Below are positions 1 to 9,370 of a stretch of 36,049 bases of DNA, piece after piece. How positions within the stretch are numbered: the stretch's first letter is position 1; each line of letters starts with the position of its first letter. This DNA is from DATIJJ01 sp039936115 (GTDB lineage Bacteria > Pseudomonadota > Gammaproteobacteria > DSM-16500), in the NCBI GenBank assembly GCA_039936115.1, contig JBDTIZ010000295.1, positions 1 to 36,049 of the forward strand. Reading direction: 5' to 3'. Position numbers and translations under genes: made by a program. Below the pieces are notes generated by a model, which made no database searches, was not told where the DNA came from, and saw only the letters and a program-made list of their open reading frames with translations.

Positions 1-691
1 CAGCGGTGCCGCAGCCTTTATCAATGCAGTCGCGCATGACTTCTGAAATTTGCATAATCCTTGCAATAACTTCGGCCGCGGGACGTATGCTGGATTCATT
101 GGCGAGCATGACTTCTCTTATGCTGAGATGGCTTTTTTCGCAATGCTCGAGCAATTCTTTAGTGGTAGAAAAAGGATAGGGAACAGAATCATCTTTGATC
201 GTTGGCGTCATTGAAGCTTGCTGTTCATCGATAATAAAACCGCCACCAATCGAGTAATAAACCTTAGATGAAATAATATGATCATTTTGATCGTAAGCAC
301 TAAACCGCATGCCATTGGTATGGGCGGGTAACAAATCTTTAAGATTAAATTCAAAATCGGTATTTAAGTGAAAGGCAACATTCTGTTTAGCCAGTAAATG
401 AATTTGTTGCTGAGTAATAATTTCTTGTGCGCGTGGTCTGATGATATCAGGATTGACGGTATCAGGCGCATTACCTTCTAAACCTAGTAAGATTGCAACA
501 TCTGTCCCATGGCCTTTGCCCGTAAATGCAAGCGAACCGAATAACTCGACTTTCACTCTTTTGGTTTGAGTGAGTAATTGATTTTTATCAAGTTGTACGA
601 CAAATTCTCGGGCGGCTTTCATCGGTCCAACAGTGTGTGAACTGGAGGGGCCGATGCCAATTGAAAATAAATTAAATACGCTGATTGTCAT
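1..691 (-). CDS. sdaA: L-serine ammonia-lyase (SdaA-type), N-terminal part only
   Basis: Cut by the left edge of the window: the reading frame is open for about 230 codons on the minus strand and runs off base 1. It deaminates L-serine to pyruvate and ammonia in the cytoplasm; family members carry an oxygen-sensitive Fe-S cluster whose cysteines lie in the C-terminal part, outside the window. The N-terminus (MTISVFNLFSIGIGPSSSHT) carries the family hallmark GPSSSHTVGPMKAA, and NESSIRPAAE with the CxxxGCG-like DCIDKGCG lies near the edge. I chose the ATG at 691 because it matches the usual family N-terminus; an in-frame ATG at 709 would add six residues. Neither has a strong Shine-Dalgarno. 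Divergent from ampG across about 230 bases that hold a hairpin repeat. Confidence 0.9.
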   Translation of the reverse strand, partial: MTISVFNLFSIGIGPSSSHTVGPMKAAREFVVQLDKNQLLTQTKRVKVELFGSLAFTGKGHGTDVAILLGLEGNAPDTVNPDIIRPRAQEIITQQQIHLLAKQNVAFHLNTDFEFNLKDLLPAHTNGMRFSAYDQNDHIISSKVYYSIGGGFIIDEQQASMTPTIKDDSVPYPFSTTKELLEHCEKSHLSIREVMLANESSIRPAAEVIARIMQISEVMRDCIDKGCGTA

Positions 692-826
692 GAGTATGTT
701 GTTTTCCATTTAGAGTTGTTAAGGGTATCAATTCATGCGCTATTTTAAAGCTCATTCACTAGGTAATTCTACAAATTAATGCTAAAATTACGCAATTTTT
801 AAGACTCTACAAGCTTTCGCTAATGC

Positions 827-875
827 GCTGTCATCCTGAACAATCGAGATCCTTCATTACGTTCAGGATGACAGC
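827..875. repeat. Palindromic hairpin repeat, family C (GTCATCCTGA type)
   Basis: A perfect 15-base inverted pair, GCTGTCATCCTGAAC at 827-841 and its complement at 861-875, with a 19-base loop. Weaker pairing extends outward (CTTTCGCTAAT side against ATTAGTGAGAG). It lies in the divergent sdaA/ampG region. A half copy (GCTGTCATCCTGA) occurs near 11468, so the motif is dispersed. The divergent context makes a terminator role unlikely; it looks like a REP-type element. Confidence 0.75.
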
Positions 876-919
876 TCATAAAAGCTATTAGTGAGAGAAT
901 ATATCATTCCGAGGTTTTT

Positions 920-2155
920 ATGCGCGGACAGACAATTTTTCAAAACCCTCGCATCCTGGCAATCACTCTTTTGGGATTTTCATCAGGTTTACCGTTGGCA
1001 TTAACCAACTCTACCTTGCAAGCGTGGTTCACACAATCAGGGATTAGCTTGCAAGCGATTGGGGCGCTTTCTTTGGTTGGACTGCCCTATATTTGGAAAT
1101 TTCTCTGGTCGCCGGTGATAGATAGATTTGTCCCGCCATTGTGGGGCAGGCGACGGGGTTGGATTGGGCTCACGCAATTGGGGCTTTGCCTTATGCTGTT
1201 TATCTTTGCTAATCTTGAGCCAAAAATTCAAGCTGGCTGGATGGGTATCATGGCCATCATGATTGCGTTTTTGTCTGCGTCACAAGATATTGCAATCGAT
1301 GCGTATCGTACCGATACACTCTTACCAAATGAACGTGGAACGGGTTCTGCCTTTTTTATTTTTGCAGCGCGGATTGCGATTGTTCTGTCTGGTGGGATGG
1401 CGTTAATTCTGGCGGATCATATTGGTTGGCGTTTGACGTATGAGTTGATGGCGTGTCTGATGGGGTTGTCGTTAATAGTTACTTATTTTTCTCCAGATAT
1501 TCCTAATCATATTCAACCACCAAAAACGTTTAAATTAGCAATCATTGAACCGTTTAAAGATTTATTTCGGCGTGAAGCTATCGTCGCAATTCTATTGTTT
1601 GTTCTCTTATATAAATTTGGTGATGCATTAGCATTGCAATTAATGAGCGCATTTTTATTACGTGGATTAGGTTTTTCATTAACAGAAGTGGGCGTGGCGT
1701 ATAAAATTATTGGTTTTAGTGCGACTATTTTAGGTACGTTTGCCGGTGGTGCTTTATTAGGACGGTTGGGTTTGTTTCGAGCCTTACTGTATTTCGGGAT
1801 TGCGCAAGCGTTTTCAAATTTAGGCTTTATGTTGCTTGCAGTGGTTGGCAAAAATTATGCGGTCATGACGTCGGCGATGTTTATTGAACATTTTTGTACT
1901 GGGATGAGCACTACAGCACTCGTTGTTTTTTTAACGGCATTATGTAACCAGAAATACAGCGCAACACAGTTTGCTTGTTTATCAGCGCTCGCAGCCGTGG
2001 GGCGTGTTCTTTTAGGGCCGGTGGCTGCGATAATGGTGAAGCATCTGGGCTGGACGAGTTTCTTTGGTTGGACATTTATCATTTGTTTTCCTGCGATTAT
2101 TTTGTTAGCACTGATGCGGACAAGGGTGGTTTTTAATGCTGAAGCGATTGCTTAA
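920..2155 (+). CDS. ampG: AmpG-family muropeptide permease (MFS)
   Basis: Inner-membrane major facilitator that imports GlcNAc-anhydro-MurNAc peptides for murein recycling. The 411-residue protein has about 12 hydrophobic segments and opens with the strongly conserved AmpG N-terminus: GFSSGLPLALTNSTLQAWFT, then IGALSLVGLPYIWKFLWSPV and DRFVPPLWGRRRGW. SQDIAIDAYRTD near residue 120 is another family signature. GAGG about 8 bases before the ATG is a good ribosome site. Its last 20 bases overlap the start of the MscK-like gene, so the two are probably cotranscribed. Some bacterial AmpG proteins are shorter or longer; this length is within the range of the short type. Confidence 0.92.
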   Translation: MRGQTIFQNPRILAITLLGFSSGLPLALTNSTLQAWFTQSGISLQAIGALSLVGLPYIWKFLWSPVIDRFVPPLWGRRRGWIGLTQLGLCLMLFIFANLEPKIQAGWMGIMAIMIAFLSASQDIAIDAYRTDTLLPNERGTGSAFFIFAARIAIVLSGGMALILADHIGWRLTYELMACLMGLSLIVTYFSPDIPNHIQPPKTFKLAIIEPFKDLFRREAIVAILLFVLLYKFGDALALQLMSAFLLRGLGFSLTEVGVAYKIIGFSATILGTFAGGALLGRLGLFRALLYFGIAQAFSNLGFMLLAVVGKNYAVMTSAMFIEHFCTGMSTTALVVFLTALCNQKYSATQFACLSALAAVGRVLLGPVAAIMVKHLGWTSFFGWTFIICFPAIILLALMRTRVVFNAEAIA

Positions 2156-5100
2156 TTTCAAAATTATTTTTTCAATAGTCGCTTGCGTGTTGTTATTGAA
2201 TACGACGGCTTGGGCAGAGGACACTCTTCAGCCTGATAATGCTTTTTATTTCGATAAAACTAAGCTGGTTTCACAGCAAATTGACTTGTTAAAAAATCGT
2301 ATTGCACAAGCACAACTTGAATTTAAGAGTTTGCAAAGTCAACGGGACAAATTGTTAAATACGTTGACTGCAGATCATGTGAATCGACAAATGCTTGCTC
2401 AAACCACATTAGATATTGCAGTTGCAAAATCAAACCTCGACAGCATCAATATTGAATTGACGGAATGCCAGCAAGCTGTCAGCCGACTTGAAAAAGACGT
2501 GCAAGAATTGCAAAATCAATTAAATGTGTTTAATGTGTTCGGGTTAAAAATTTCGCACGCTGGATCGCCTGATCTTGAGCATTTGCACAGTGATTTAGAT
2601 CATCAAACGAATTTATTAACACTCGAAAAAGACCGCGCAAATTATTTGTTGCAGCTACAAACCTACGCACAAGAAATGCTTCAACTTTATCGTGATAAAT
2701 ATGCGCGGATTGAATCATTATTAAAATCACAAACCATTACTACGTTGAAGGAACGGCAGGCGAAGTCTGAGCTTGGCTTTGAACAGCAGCAAAGTGTTTG
2801 GTTGCAACATTTAAACACTTTGCACGCAGAGCTTACTAAGCTTGAAAATAGTAATAAACAAGACACTGCTGCCTATGATAAATTGCAAAACGAAATTTTC
2901 TATAGTAATGAAAATATAAATTTCACCTATTTACAAATGTTAATTGCACGGTACAAAGAGCAGATTCAACAACTCAAGGTTTCGATTTCTCATGGCGGAT
3001 CTATCACTTTGCTTAATAAAGCTAGTGATCAAGCACAGGCATTGGGTAAACAGTTAGTTCGAGTCAATCAGTTGTTAAAAGGACGTGCAGATATTTTAGC
3101 AAAGCGTACAACGTATCTTTTGCAAGCTAAGCAAATGTCTCCTGCTAATCAAACCGAATTTACAAACTTAGAAAATCAATACCAAACGGCGCTTGTGAAT
3201 GTCGTCAGTTTGAATCAGAGTTTGGTTGCATTTCGAAGCTCGCTCGAGCATGCATTGCAACAAGAGTTGTCAGCACGTCAAGGGTTGCCAGGATTTGGTT
3301 TGCAACCTTGGTTGGATTTGGGTGGTGAAATTTTATTAGTTCCCAGTTTAACCTTTCAAGTATTTAAGAGTCTGAGTATCTCGGTGTTAAAAGCATTAGT
3401 AGATCTGACATTATCGGCGTGGCTACTTTTATTGGTATTGGAAATTATTTGGGTATTTTCATGTGTGGCGTTCAGTTATTTTTTAAGGAATCGAGTCGCT
3501 CGTATTCCAGATCATGAATTTGGTCATATTAATTTGAAATGGCTGGGCATCAAATTAATACATCGTAATTTGATCGATATAGCTGTTATTGGTAACTTCT
3601 ATTGGTTTTTTAATATTATTAATGTGCCGACACAGCATTTTATTATCTTAATTTATATAGCGTTAGTGTGGTTGTTTTTTAAAGTGATTATTATGATGGC
3701 ACGTTTATGCTTAGTGGAAACAGTCCATGATCGGGCTGGGCATGATGTGAAAGTGTATCATCAATTAAAATGGATTTTTTTGGTAGGCGGTATCGTCACG
3801 GCGTTGTCTGTTTTTATGCATCAGTTGCCAGTGATTTATGAAGTCAAAGATTTGTTTGATCGTTTATTTTTATTATTTTTATTAATTGCCTCTATTTTCT
3901 TGTTGCGACAATGGGAGGTCGTACCGGGAGTGATTTTGCCCTATATCGACGATAGACGCACTTATTTGAAACGTGTTGTGCGCTTGCTCGGCTTATTGAT
4001 ACCACTGATATTGTTAGTCAATTCAGCCATTGGATTGTTTGGTTTTGTGAATCTTATTCAGACGATTTCTTGGTATGAAAGTATTTTTATTTTGGTGCTA
4101 GTCGGCTATCTGATCATAAGAGGTTTATTGCATGAAGGAATGGAATTGGTTTCAAAACTTTTGATTCGTCATGTCACGAATGGTTGGTTATGGACTGAAG
4201 CATTTCTTAAACCTATCGATCGTGTATTGCGAATCATGTTATTTTTGACGGCGTGGGTTGTATTGTTCTTATTGTATGGTTGGGATCAGCAGTCACCTGT
4301 TGTTGAGCGCTTAAATAAATTGCTGCACTATCAGTTGGCTAATGTGCTTAACACAACAATTACTACGCAAAATATTATTGAGTTGACGGTTATTATTTCT
4401 TTGCTTTATTGGGCGGCGCGTTGGACGCGTGAATTTGTTTATCGATTATTGTTGTCGAGAACCAAAGATTTGGGATTGCGCAATAGCATCGCGATTTTGA
4501 GTCAATATGCCATGATTGTGATTGGCGTTTTTGTCTGTTTAAAATTACTGGGTATTGATTTTCGAGCGTTAACCTTTGTGGCAACGGCATTTGCTTTTGG
4601 TGTCGGTTTGGGATTGCGGGACTTAGTCAACAATTTTGCCTGTGGATTTTTATTATTGCTTGAACGTCCGTTGCGTGTTGGTGATACGATCAGTATTAAT
4701 GGCTATGAAGGCGAAGTTAATCATATCGGTGGACGCGCTGTCACGATTCGCACGTGGGACCATATGGAAGTGATGGTGCCTAATGCTGAGATTTTTAGTA
4801 AATCATTTACAAACTGGAATGCAAAAGACAATATTGTGCGTACGGTTATTTCAATCAAGATTAATCGTCATGATAATCCGCATGATGTGCAAGTTCTCAT
4901 TCATCAAGTATTAGATCATCACAAAGACGTGTTGACTGAGCCGGCACCGGAAGTGTTTCTCAAAGAATTGGCAGAAGGTTTAGTTGAATTTGAAGTTCGT
5001 TATTATATTAATTTACGTCAGGTCAAGTCGCGTGTTGGTTTACGGTCAGAAGTCTTGATGGCGATTTGGGATGCATTTGAGAAACATGGTATCCAGCCAC

Positions 5101-5162
5101 CGTATCCCCATCATGAAATTTATTTGAAAGGGAATCATTCTTCTGGGAATCCGCTGCGTTAA
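2136..5162 (+). CDS. mscK: MscK/KefA-type large mechanosensitive channel
   Basis: Large MscS-superfamily channel that opens under membrane tension to release solutes. The 1008-residue protein begins with a signal peptide (cleavage probably after TTAWA, about residue 27), then a periplasmic region rich in coiled coil to about residue 390. Many membrane helices follow from about residue 410 to 830. The C-terminal MscS core shows the pore helix and beta domain: FGVGLGLRDLVNNFACGF, then RPLRVGDTISINGYEGEVNH and a C-terminal alpha/beta domain. E. coli MscK is somewhat longer (about 1120), so the extension is of MscK rather than YjeP type by length only; MscM is an alternative. It overlaps ampG by 20 bases, suggesting translational coupling. 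A hairpin repeat follows the stop. Confidence 0.88.
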   Translation: MLKRLLNFKIIFSIVACVLLLNTTAWAEDTLQPDNAFYFDKTKLVSQQIDLLKNRIAQAQLEFKSLQSQRDKLLNTLTADHVNRQMLAQTTLDIAVAKSNLDSINIELTECQQAVSRLEKDVQELQNQLNVFNVFGLKISHAGSPDLEHLHSDLDHQTNLLTLEKDRANYLLQLQTYAQEMLQLYRDKYARIESLLKSQTITTLKERQAKSELGFEQQQSVWLQHLNTLHAELTKLENSNKQDTAAYDKLQNEIFYSNENINFTYLQMLIARYKEQIQQLKVSISHGGSITLLNKASDQAQALGKQLVRVNQLLKGRADILAKRTTYLLQAKQMSPANQTEFTNLENQYQTALVNVVSLNQSLVAFRSSLEHALQQELSARQGLPGFGLQPWLDLGGEILLVPSLTFQVFKSLSISVLKALVDLTLSAWLLLLVLEIIWVFSCVAFSYFLRNRVARIPDHEFGHINLKWLGIKLIHRNLIDIAVIGNFYWFFNIINVPTQHFIILIYIALVWLFFKVIIMMARLCLVETVHDRAGHDVKVYHQLKWIFLVGGIVTALSVFMHQLPVIYEVKDLFDRLFLLFLLIASIFLLRQWEVVPGVILPYIDDRRTYLKRVVRLLGLLIPLILLVNSAIGLFGFVNLIQTISWYESIFILVLVGYLIIRGLLHEGMELVSKLLIRHVTNGWLWTEAFLKPIDRVLRIMLFLTAWVVLFLLYGWDQQSPVVERLNKLLHYQLANVLNTTITTQNIIELTVIISLLYWAARWTREFVYRLLLSRTKDLGLRNSIAILSQYAMIVIGVFVCLKLLGIDFRALTFVATAFAFGVGLGLRDLVNNFACGFLLLLERPLRVGDTISINGYEGEVNHIGGRAVTIRTWDHMEVMVPNAEIFSKSFTNWNAKDNIVRTVISIKINRHDNPHDVQVLIHQVLDHHKDVLTEPAPEVFLKELAEGLVEFEVRYYINLRQVKSRVGLRSEVLMAIWDAFEKHGIQPPYPHHEIYLKGNHSSGNPLR

Positions 5163-5169
5163 AAATACG

Positions 5170-5259
5170 GTAGGGGCGAACCTGTGTGTTCGCCCTCTCT
5201 ATCGAAGAAATAATGTTGCATATTTAGGCCGCTGGACGAACACATAGGTTCGCCCCTAC
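5170..5259. repeat. Family A palindromic repeat, paired inverted units
   Basis: A 26-base unit at 5170-5195 (GTAGGGGCGAAC, then CTGTGT, then GTTCGCCC) and an inverted near-identical unit at 5235-5259. Each unit folds alone (GGGCGAAC with GTTCGCCC) and the two also pair with each other. It sits between the convergent ends of mscK and the lipoprotein gene, where it could also act as a two-way transcription barrier. Same family as the copies at 8.6 kb and 16.2 kb. Confidence 0.85.
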
Positions 5260-5289
5260 AAAAATTTTTCGTAGAGGCTAGAAATAAAT

Positions 5290-5673
5290 TTAAACCGCAA
5301 GTTTTGACTGTTGATACATAATCACTGTGCCCGTTACAGCATTGCTATTACGTTTGATGTTAATAATAGCATCACCACCCATCGATGCTGCAGCTGAGCG
5401 CATCGCATCGTGAATCGTGGCTGTTTGACGTTTAATCCCTACGGCGTTGTATTTGGAAATAGTGGTATTTCCAACGACCGTGTAAGGATTACTAGGATTC
5501 TCTCCGTTGGTATAAAAAGAAACTTCAATTGGATTTTTCTTAGGCTGAGGAATAGCAGAGGTGTTTTTGGTCGGATTATGGGTTTGTGTATTGGTGGGTT
5601 GTACAGCTTTAATCGATGAACAACCTGAAAGCGCAAGGCTTGCCATTACTACCAGCAGATATGATATTCTCAT
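5290..5673 (-). CDS. Small exported lipoprotein, function unknown
   Basis: A 127-residue protein with a clear lipoprotein signal: MRISYLLVVMASLALSGCSS, lipobox L-S-G-C with Cys18. A Thr/Asn/Pro-rich linker follows to about residue 48, then a compact C-terminal domain of about 75 residues containing VSFYTNGENPSNPYTVVG and AASMGGDAIINIKR. The pattern of a strand, a helix with MRSAAASMGGDA, and a strand recalls small YbjQ-like or DUF4156-like exported domains, but I cannot assign a family. AAGGA eight bases before the ATG supports the start. It is probably an outer-membrane-anchored periplasmic protein. Convergent with mscK and divergent from the MFS gene. Confidence 0.75.
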   Translation of the reverse strand: MRISYLLVVMASLALSGCSSIKAVQPTNTQTHNPTKNTSAIPQPKKNPIEVSFYTNGENPSNPYTVVGNTTISKYNAVGIKRQTATIHDAMRSAAASMGGDAIINIKRNSNAVTGTVIMYQQSKLAV

Positions 5674-5844
5674 AACCGTTTTTCCTTAAGCTAGTCAATG
5701 TAAAATCATCCGTTTCTACAGTTTGATCGTAGGGTATTTGCTCAGGAAAGGCAAGATTTAGAAATGACTAGAAAGTTTGTTTGGTTTCTAGTTGGCCATC
5801 GTTATATAATTACGTACTTTAATTTTTTACATAGTGGTATTTCT

Positions 5845-7104
5845 ATGCAAAACGCTTCTAAACCACAAAATTTTTTTTTAGCAGCCTCACCTTTATTTTT
5901 AGTCCTATTTATTGACAGCATGGGACTAGGATTGGTGTTTCCCATTTTAAATGCGTTGGTATTTGATCCCAATGCGCATTTTATTGGCGCGGCGTTGAGC
6001 GAAAATATGCGCAATCTCGTTTATGGATTAACAATTAGTGTGTTTATGTTTTGCTGGTTTTTCGGCGCTGCCTTTCTGGGAGATATGTCTGATCAGATTG
6101 GTCGTAAAAAATCCTTGATGATTTGTTTATTAGGCGCTGTGGTAGGTTATACCATTTCAGCTTTAGCCGTATTGTTGAAAAGTTACGTTGTATTGCTGTT
6201 CGGACGTATTATCGCAGGTTTTACCGCAGGTAGTCAGTCTATCGCACAAGCTGCCATTGTTGATATCAGTGAGCCAGAACACAAGGCACGGAATTTAGGT
6301 TTGATTTTATTTTTCACATCACTGGGTTTTGTTTTCGGGCCCATGGTCGGAGGATTGTTGTCTGATTCTCAGCTGGTTTCTTGGTTTAATTATGCGATGC
6401 CATTTTATTTTGCGGCGGGCATCTCTTTACTCAATGCTTTGTTGTTATATTATCTTTTTCACGAAACTTTTTTTCATGTCCATAAAATTCATTTTAAACT
6501 TTATCATGCGATTAGTATTTTTGCCCAAGCCTTTAAAGATGTCAAAATCCGCGAACTATCCATTATCTTGTTAGTAATGATTTTTGGCTGGAGTGGATTT
6601 TATTCGTTTATCTCAATGTATATGTTACGTGTTTTTCATTTCACACCACTAGAAAATGGTTTTTATATGGGTGTTCTGGGAATGGGTTTTGGTGTGGGTA
6701 CAGGGTTTTTAGTGGATATATTTACGAAACGATTTTCACTTCAACGATGTGTGATCGGCAGTTGTTTGATTGTGGCATTAGCCACTGTTTTAACGATAAC
6801 AGCGCCTAGTCAAATTTATGTTTGGTTTTATGCTTTTATTGTAGGCAGTGCAATGTCACTAGCGTATTCAACGATTCTTACTTTATTTTCTAACCAAGTG
6901 GATGCTGATTCACAAGGTTGGGTAATGGGAATCACTGGGGCCATTATGGCATTTGCATTTGGCGTAAATGGTTTGTTAGTTGGATTACTTTCAAATTTTA
7001 GTCCCGAAACACCGCTGATTATTACGGCATCCAGTTTAGTGTTGACCGCAATTTTAATGAAAACAATTTTTAGCGAATCTAATAAATCAGAAATCACTAG
7101 GTGA
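5845..7104 (+). CDS. MFS transporter, TetA-like drug:H+ antiporter family
   Basis: Inner-membrane transporter of about 419 residues with 12 probable helices. The first helix FLVLFIDSMGLGLVFPIL is typical of the TetA/Bcr-like DHA1 group, and motif A between helices 2 and 3 reads GDMSDQIGRKKSL. Motif C-like GFVFGPMVGGLL lies in the expected place. The substrate cannot be told from sequence; do not assume tetracycline. I prefer the ATG at 5845, where homology begins. An in-frame ATG at 5764 would add 27 residues (MTRKFVWFLVGHR...) that do not resemble family members. Its TGA overlaps the Shine-Dalgarno of tldD, indicating an operon. Confidence 0.85.
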   Translation: MQNASKPQNFFLAASPLFLVLFIDSMGLGLVFPILNALVFDPNAHFIGAALSENMRNLVYGLTISVFMFCWFFGAAFLGDMSDQIGRKKSLMICLLGAVVGYTISALAVLLKSYVVLLFGRIIAGFTAGSQSIAQAAIVDISEPEHKARNLGLILFFTSLGFVFGPMVGGLLSDSQLVSWFNYAMPFYFAAGISLLNALLLYYLFHETFFHVHKIHFKLYHAISIFAQAFKDVKIRELSIILLVMIFGWSGFYSFISMYMLRVFHFTPLENGFYMGVLGMGFGVGTGFLVDIFTKRFSLQRCVIGSCLIVALATVLTITAPSQIYVWFYAFIVGSAMSLAYSTILTLFSNQVDADSQGWVMGITGAIMAFAFGVNGLLVGLLSNFSPETPLIITASSLVLTAILMKTIFSESNKSEITR

Positions 7105-7109
7105 AAAAT

Positions 7110-8555
7110 ATGAATAATTTTCTAGAAATTGCTCGGCGTGACTTGTTAGAGCCAGCGGGTATTACTGATAATCAATTACAAAATGTCTTAAGTAGTGTTT
7201 TAGGCAACACAGTTGATAATGCTGATTTATATTTTCAATCTACGTACTCTGAGACTTGGGTTTTAGAAGATGGAATTATAAAAGGTGGTAGTTATAATAT
7301 TGACCGTGGTGTAGGTGTCCGCGCGATGAGCGGTGAGAAAACTGGATTTGCCTATTCCGATGATATTTTAATGCCAGCACTGGATCAGGCAGCACACGCA
7401 GCGCGTAGTATTAGTAAACAAGGTGGACATCAAGCGATTAAAACCTGGAAATGGACAACCGGTCATGAATTATATTTGCCGGTTAATCCACTGAATTCTC
7501 TTAACGAAAATGAAAAAATCGCCTTACTACAGCGCGTCGATGCTTATACTCGCCAACAAGATCCACGTGTTATTCAAGTCAATGTAAGCTTGGCGGCGGA
7601 GTATGAAACTGTTTTAGTCATGGCGAGTGATGGGCATCTCGCTGCGGATGTGCGACCTCTAGTCCGACTGAATGTGAGTGTGGTTGTTGAACAAGATGGT
7701 CGTCGTGAGCAAGGTTATGCGGGTGGAGGTGGACGTTTTGATTATTTGTATTTTACTGAAAATGATCTTGCACTGAGTTATGCGCGCGAAGCTGTTCGTC
7801 AGGCCCTTGTTAATTTAGATGCAATTGAAGCACCGGCGGGTACGATGCCGGTTGTGCTGGGCCCAGGTTGGCCAGGTGTGTTACTGCATGAGGCAGTGGG
7901 TCATGGTTTAGAAGGTGATTTCAATCGCAAGGGTACATCTGTGTTTAGTGGCAGATTAGGTCAGATGGTTGCATCGCCATTATGTACCGTTGTAGATGAT
8001 GGTACCTTAGCGAATCGTCGTGGATCATTAAATGTGGATGATGAAGGCGTTCCAACGCAACGTACTGTGCTAATTGAAAAAGGCGTATTGCGTAATTACA
8101 TTCAAGATAAACGAAATGCACGTTTAATGGGAATGGAGTCAACAGGCAATGGAAGACGTGAATCTTATGCGCACACTCCAATGCCGCGCATGACCAATAC
8201 TTATATGTTACCCGGTGAGTCCACACCTGAAGAAATTATTGCTTCGGTCAAAAAAGGAATTTATGCCGTAAACTTTGGCGGTGGACAAGTTGATATTACC
8301 TCAGGCAAATTTGTTTTCTCAGCAAGTGAGGCGTATCTCATCGAAAATGGAAAAATTACGGTGCCTGTCAAAGGTGCGACCTTGATTGGTAATGGGCCTG
8401 ATGTGTTAACTAGAGTGTCTATGGTTGGCAATGATTTACAACTGGATTCAGGAATTGGTGTGTGTGGTAAAGAAGGACAAAGTGTTCCTGTAGGCGTTGG
8501 CCAGCCGACTTTGTTAATTGATGCGTTGACGGTGGGTGGTACGAACCATGGGTAA
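7110..8555 (+). CDS. tldD: Metalloprotease TldD
   Basis: Catalytic half of the cytoplasmic TldD/TldE (PmbA) protease that degrades unfolded peptides and, in enterobacteria, matures microcin B17 and removes the CcdA antitoxin. The zinc motif HEAVGHGLEGD lies at residues 260-270, and the conserved end CGKEGQSVPVGVGQPTLLID is present. I place the start at the ATG at 7110: AGGTGA lies five bases before it, and the product is then 481 residues, the same as E. coli TldD. A GTG at 7101 is possible but too close to the ribosome site. The upstream transporter overlaps this region. The partner gene pmbA is 1.2 kb downstream, separated by two minus-strand genes. Confidence 0.96.
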   Translation: MNNFLEIARRDLLEPAGITDNQLQNVLSSVLGNTVDNADLYFQSTYSETWVLEDGIIKGGSYNIDRGVGVRAMSGEKTGFAYSDDILMPALDQAAHAARSISKQGGHQAIKTWKWTTGHELYLPVNPLNSLNENEKIALLQRVDAYTRQQDPRVIQVNVSLAAEYETVLVMASDGHLAADVRPLVRLNVSVVVEQDGRREQGYAGGGGRFDYLYFTENDLALSYAREAVRQALVNLDAIEAPAGTMPVVLGPGWPGVLLHEAVGHGLEGDFNRKGTSVFSGRLGQMVASPLCTVVDDGTLANRRGSLNVDDEGVPTQRTVLIEKGVLRNYIQDKRNARLMGMESTGNGRRESYAHTPMPRMTNTYMLPGESTPEEIIASVKKGIYAVNFGGGQVDITSGKFVFSASEAYLIENGKITVPVKGATLIGNGPDVLTRVSMVGNDLQLDSGIGVCGKEGQSVPVGVGQPTLLIDALTVGGTNHG

Positions 8556-8580
8556 GTGTCCTGGGCTCTTGCCCGGCTTT

Positions 8581-8675
8581 CTACTCCATGTAGGGGCGAA
8601 CCTATGTGTTCGCCCAGCGGCGCTAGCACGAAGTTTGGTAAGGGCGAACACATAGGTTCGCCCTTACATTGAGTA
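8581..8675. repeat. Family A palindromic repeat between convergent genes
   Basis: Inverted units at 8590-8615 and 8641-8667 (GTAGGGGCGAACCTATGTG type and its complement) separated by about 25 bases. Pairing extends outward through CTACTCCATGTA at 8581 and TTACATTGAGTAG at the right. It lies between the convergent ends of tldD and darP. Same unit as at 5170 and 16195. Confidence 0.85.
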
Positions 8676-8707
8676 GAGAAAAGCAATAGAAAATATAAAG
8701 CTATTTT

Positions 8708-9211
8708 TTATGTCTCAATCACATCCCGCAAATATCGAAATAATTCCGTCTCACCGCCCGTTTTCTTATTATTCTTTTGATCAAGCTGAGATTTTCGAAT
8801 GAGTTGTCGTAAACGTTGAGAATCAGCGTCTGGATATTGTTCCAAAAATTTTTGTAGAGCAATATCACCTTCGGCGATTAATTTATCGCGCCAACGTTCC
8901 ATTTGATGAAATTGTGCTTTGTTTTGTTGATGTGTGCCTTCGATTTTTTCTAAGGCAGCTTGAATGGGTTCAGCATCGATGTTTCGCATGAGTTTGCCAA
9001 TGTATTGTAATTGGCGACGAAGCGCTTCATGGCTTTTTAATTCGCGAGCTACATTGACTGCATCCAGTAATTGTTGATCTAGAGGTACTTTATTGAGTTG
9101 TGGTTCGGGTAAGGCAACAAGAATTTCGCCTATTTTTTGTAACGCTGTGCTTTGACGTTTAAGAGCGGATTTGTTTTTTCGTCCAAAGGTTTCGTCGTCT
9201 GAGTTAGTCAT
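8708..9211 (-). CDS. darP: Ribosome maturation factor DarP (YjgA, DUF615)
   Basis: A 167-residue, highly charged helical protein of the YjgA/DUF615 family, which associates with late 50S precursors and promotes peptidyl-transferase-centre maturation in E. coli. Family features seen: an N-terminal K/R-rich segment (GRKNKSALKRQSTALQKIGE), central ARELKSHEALRRQLQYIGKL with MRNID, and the C-terminal RLRQLIRKSQLDQKNNKK followed by LFRYLRD. Length is close to the E. coli protein (183). In enterobacteria yjgA is divergent from pmbA; here the same neighbourhood is kept, but a small exported protein gene lies between them. Confidence 0.93.
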   Translation of the reverse strand: MTNSDDETFGRKNKSALKRQSTALQKIGEILVALPEPQLNKVPLDQQLLDAVNVARELKSHEALRRQLQYIGKLMRNIDAEPIQAALEKIEGTHQQNKAQFHQMERWRDKLIAEGDIALQKFLEQYPDADSQRLRQLIRKSQLDQKNNKKTGGETELFRYLRDVIET

Positions 9212-9313
9212 TTAAATTTCTAAACCTTATGTATTGTTACCACAGCACGAACGACTACAGAAAAACAACATCCTTGAAAAGAGAAAAATCCATTGTGGAT
9301 CGAGAGTTTAAAT

Positions 9314-9364
9314 AAGCAGTCTCACTGTGTGGATCAATGTATAGACCACACAGCAAGACCGCTT
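9314..9364 (-). terminator. Long hairpin downstream of the small secreted-protein gene
   Basis: On the minus strand, about 7 bases after the stop of the 9371-9673 gene, a 19-base stem AAGCGGTCTTGCTGTGTGG pairs with CCACACAGTGAGACTGCTT around a 13-base loop, with two mismatches. An A/T-rich tract (ATTTAAA) follows rather than a clean T run, so this is a probable but not textbook intrinsic terminator. Confidence 0.6.
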
Positions 9365-9370
9365 CTTTAA

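Noticed and set aside
827..875. Intrinsic terminator in the sdaA/ampG gap
   Set aside because: The genes on both sides are divergent, so nothing ends here, and no T run follows; it is better seen as a dispersed repeat.
5845..7104. Tetracycline-resistance gene
   Set aside because: Only the transporter subfamily is TetA-like; the substrate is not determined by these motifs and the operon context (tldD) does not suggest resistance.
7101..7109. GTG start of tldD at 7101
   Set aside because: The ATG at 7110 has AGGTGA at the right distance and gives the exact family length of 481 residues.
8261..8686. Minus-strand ORF of 141 codons opposite tldD
   Set aside because: It is antisense to well-conserved tldD codons and its 5' part is translated repeat sequence (family A).
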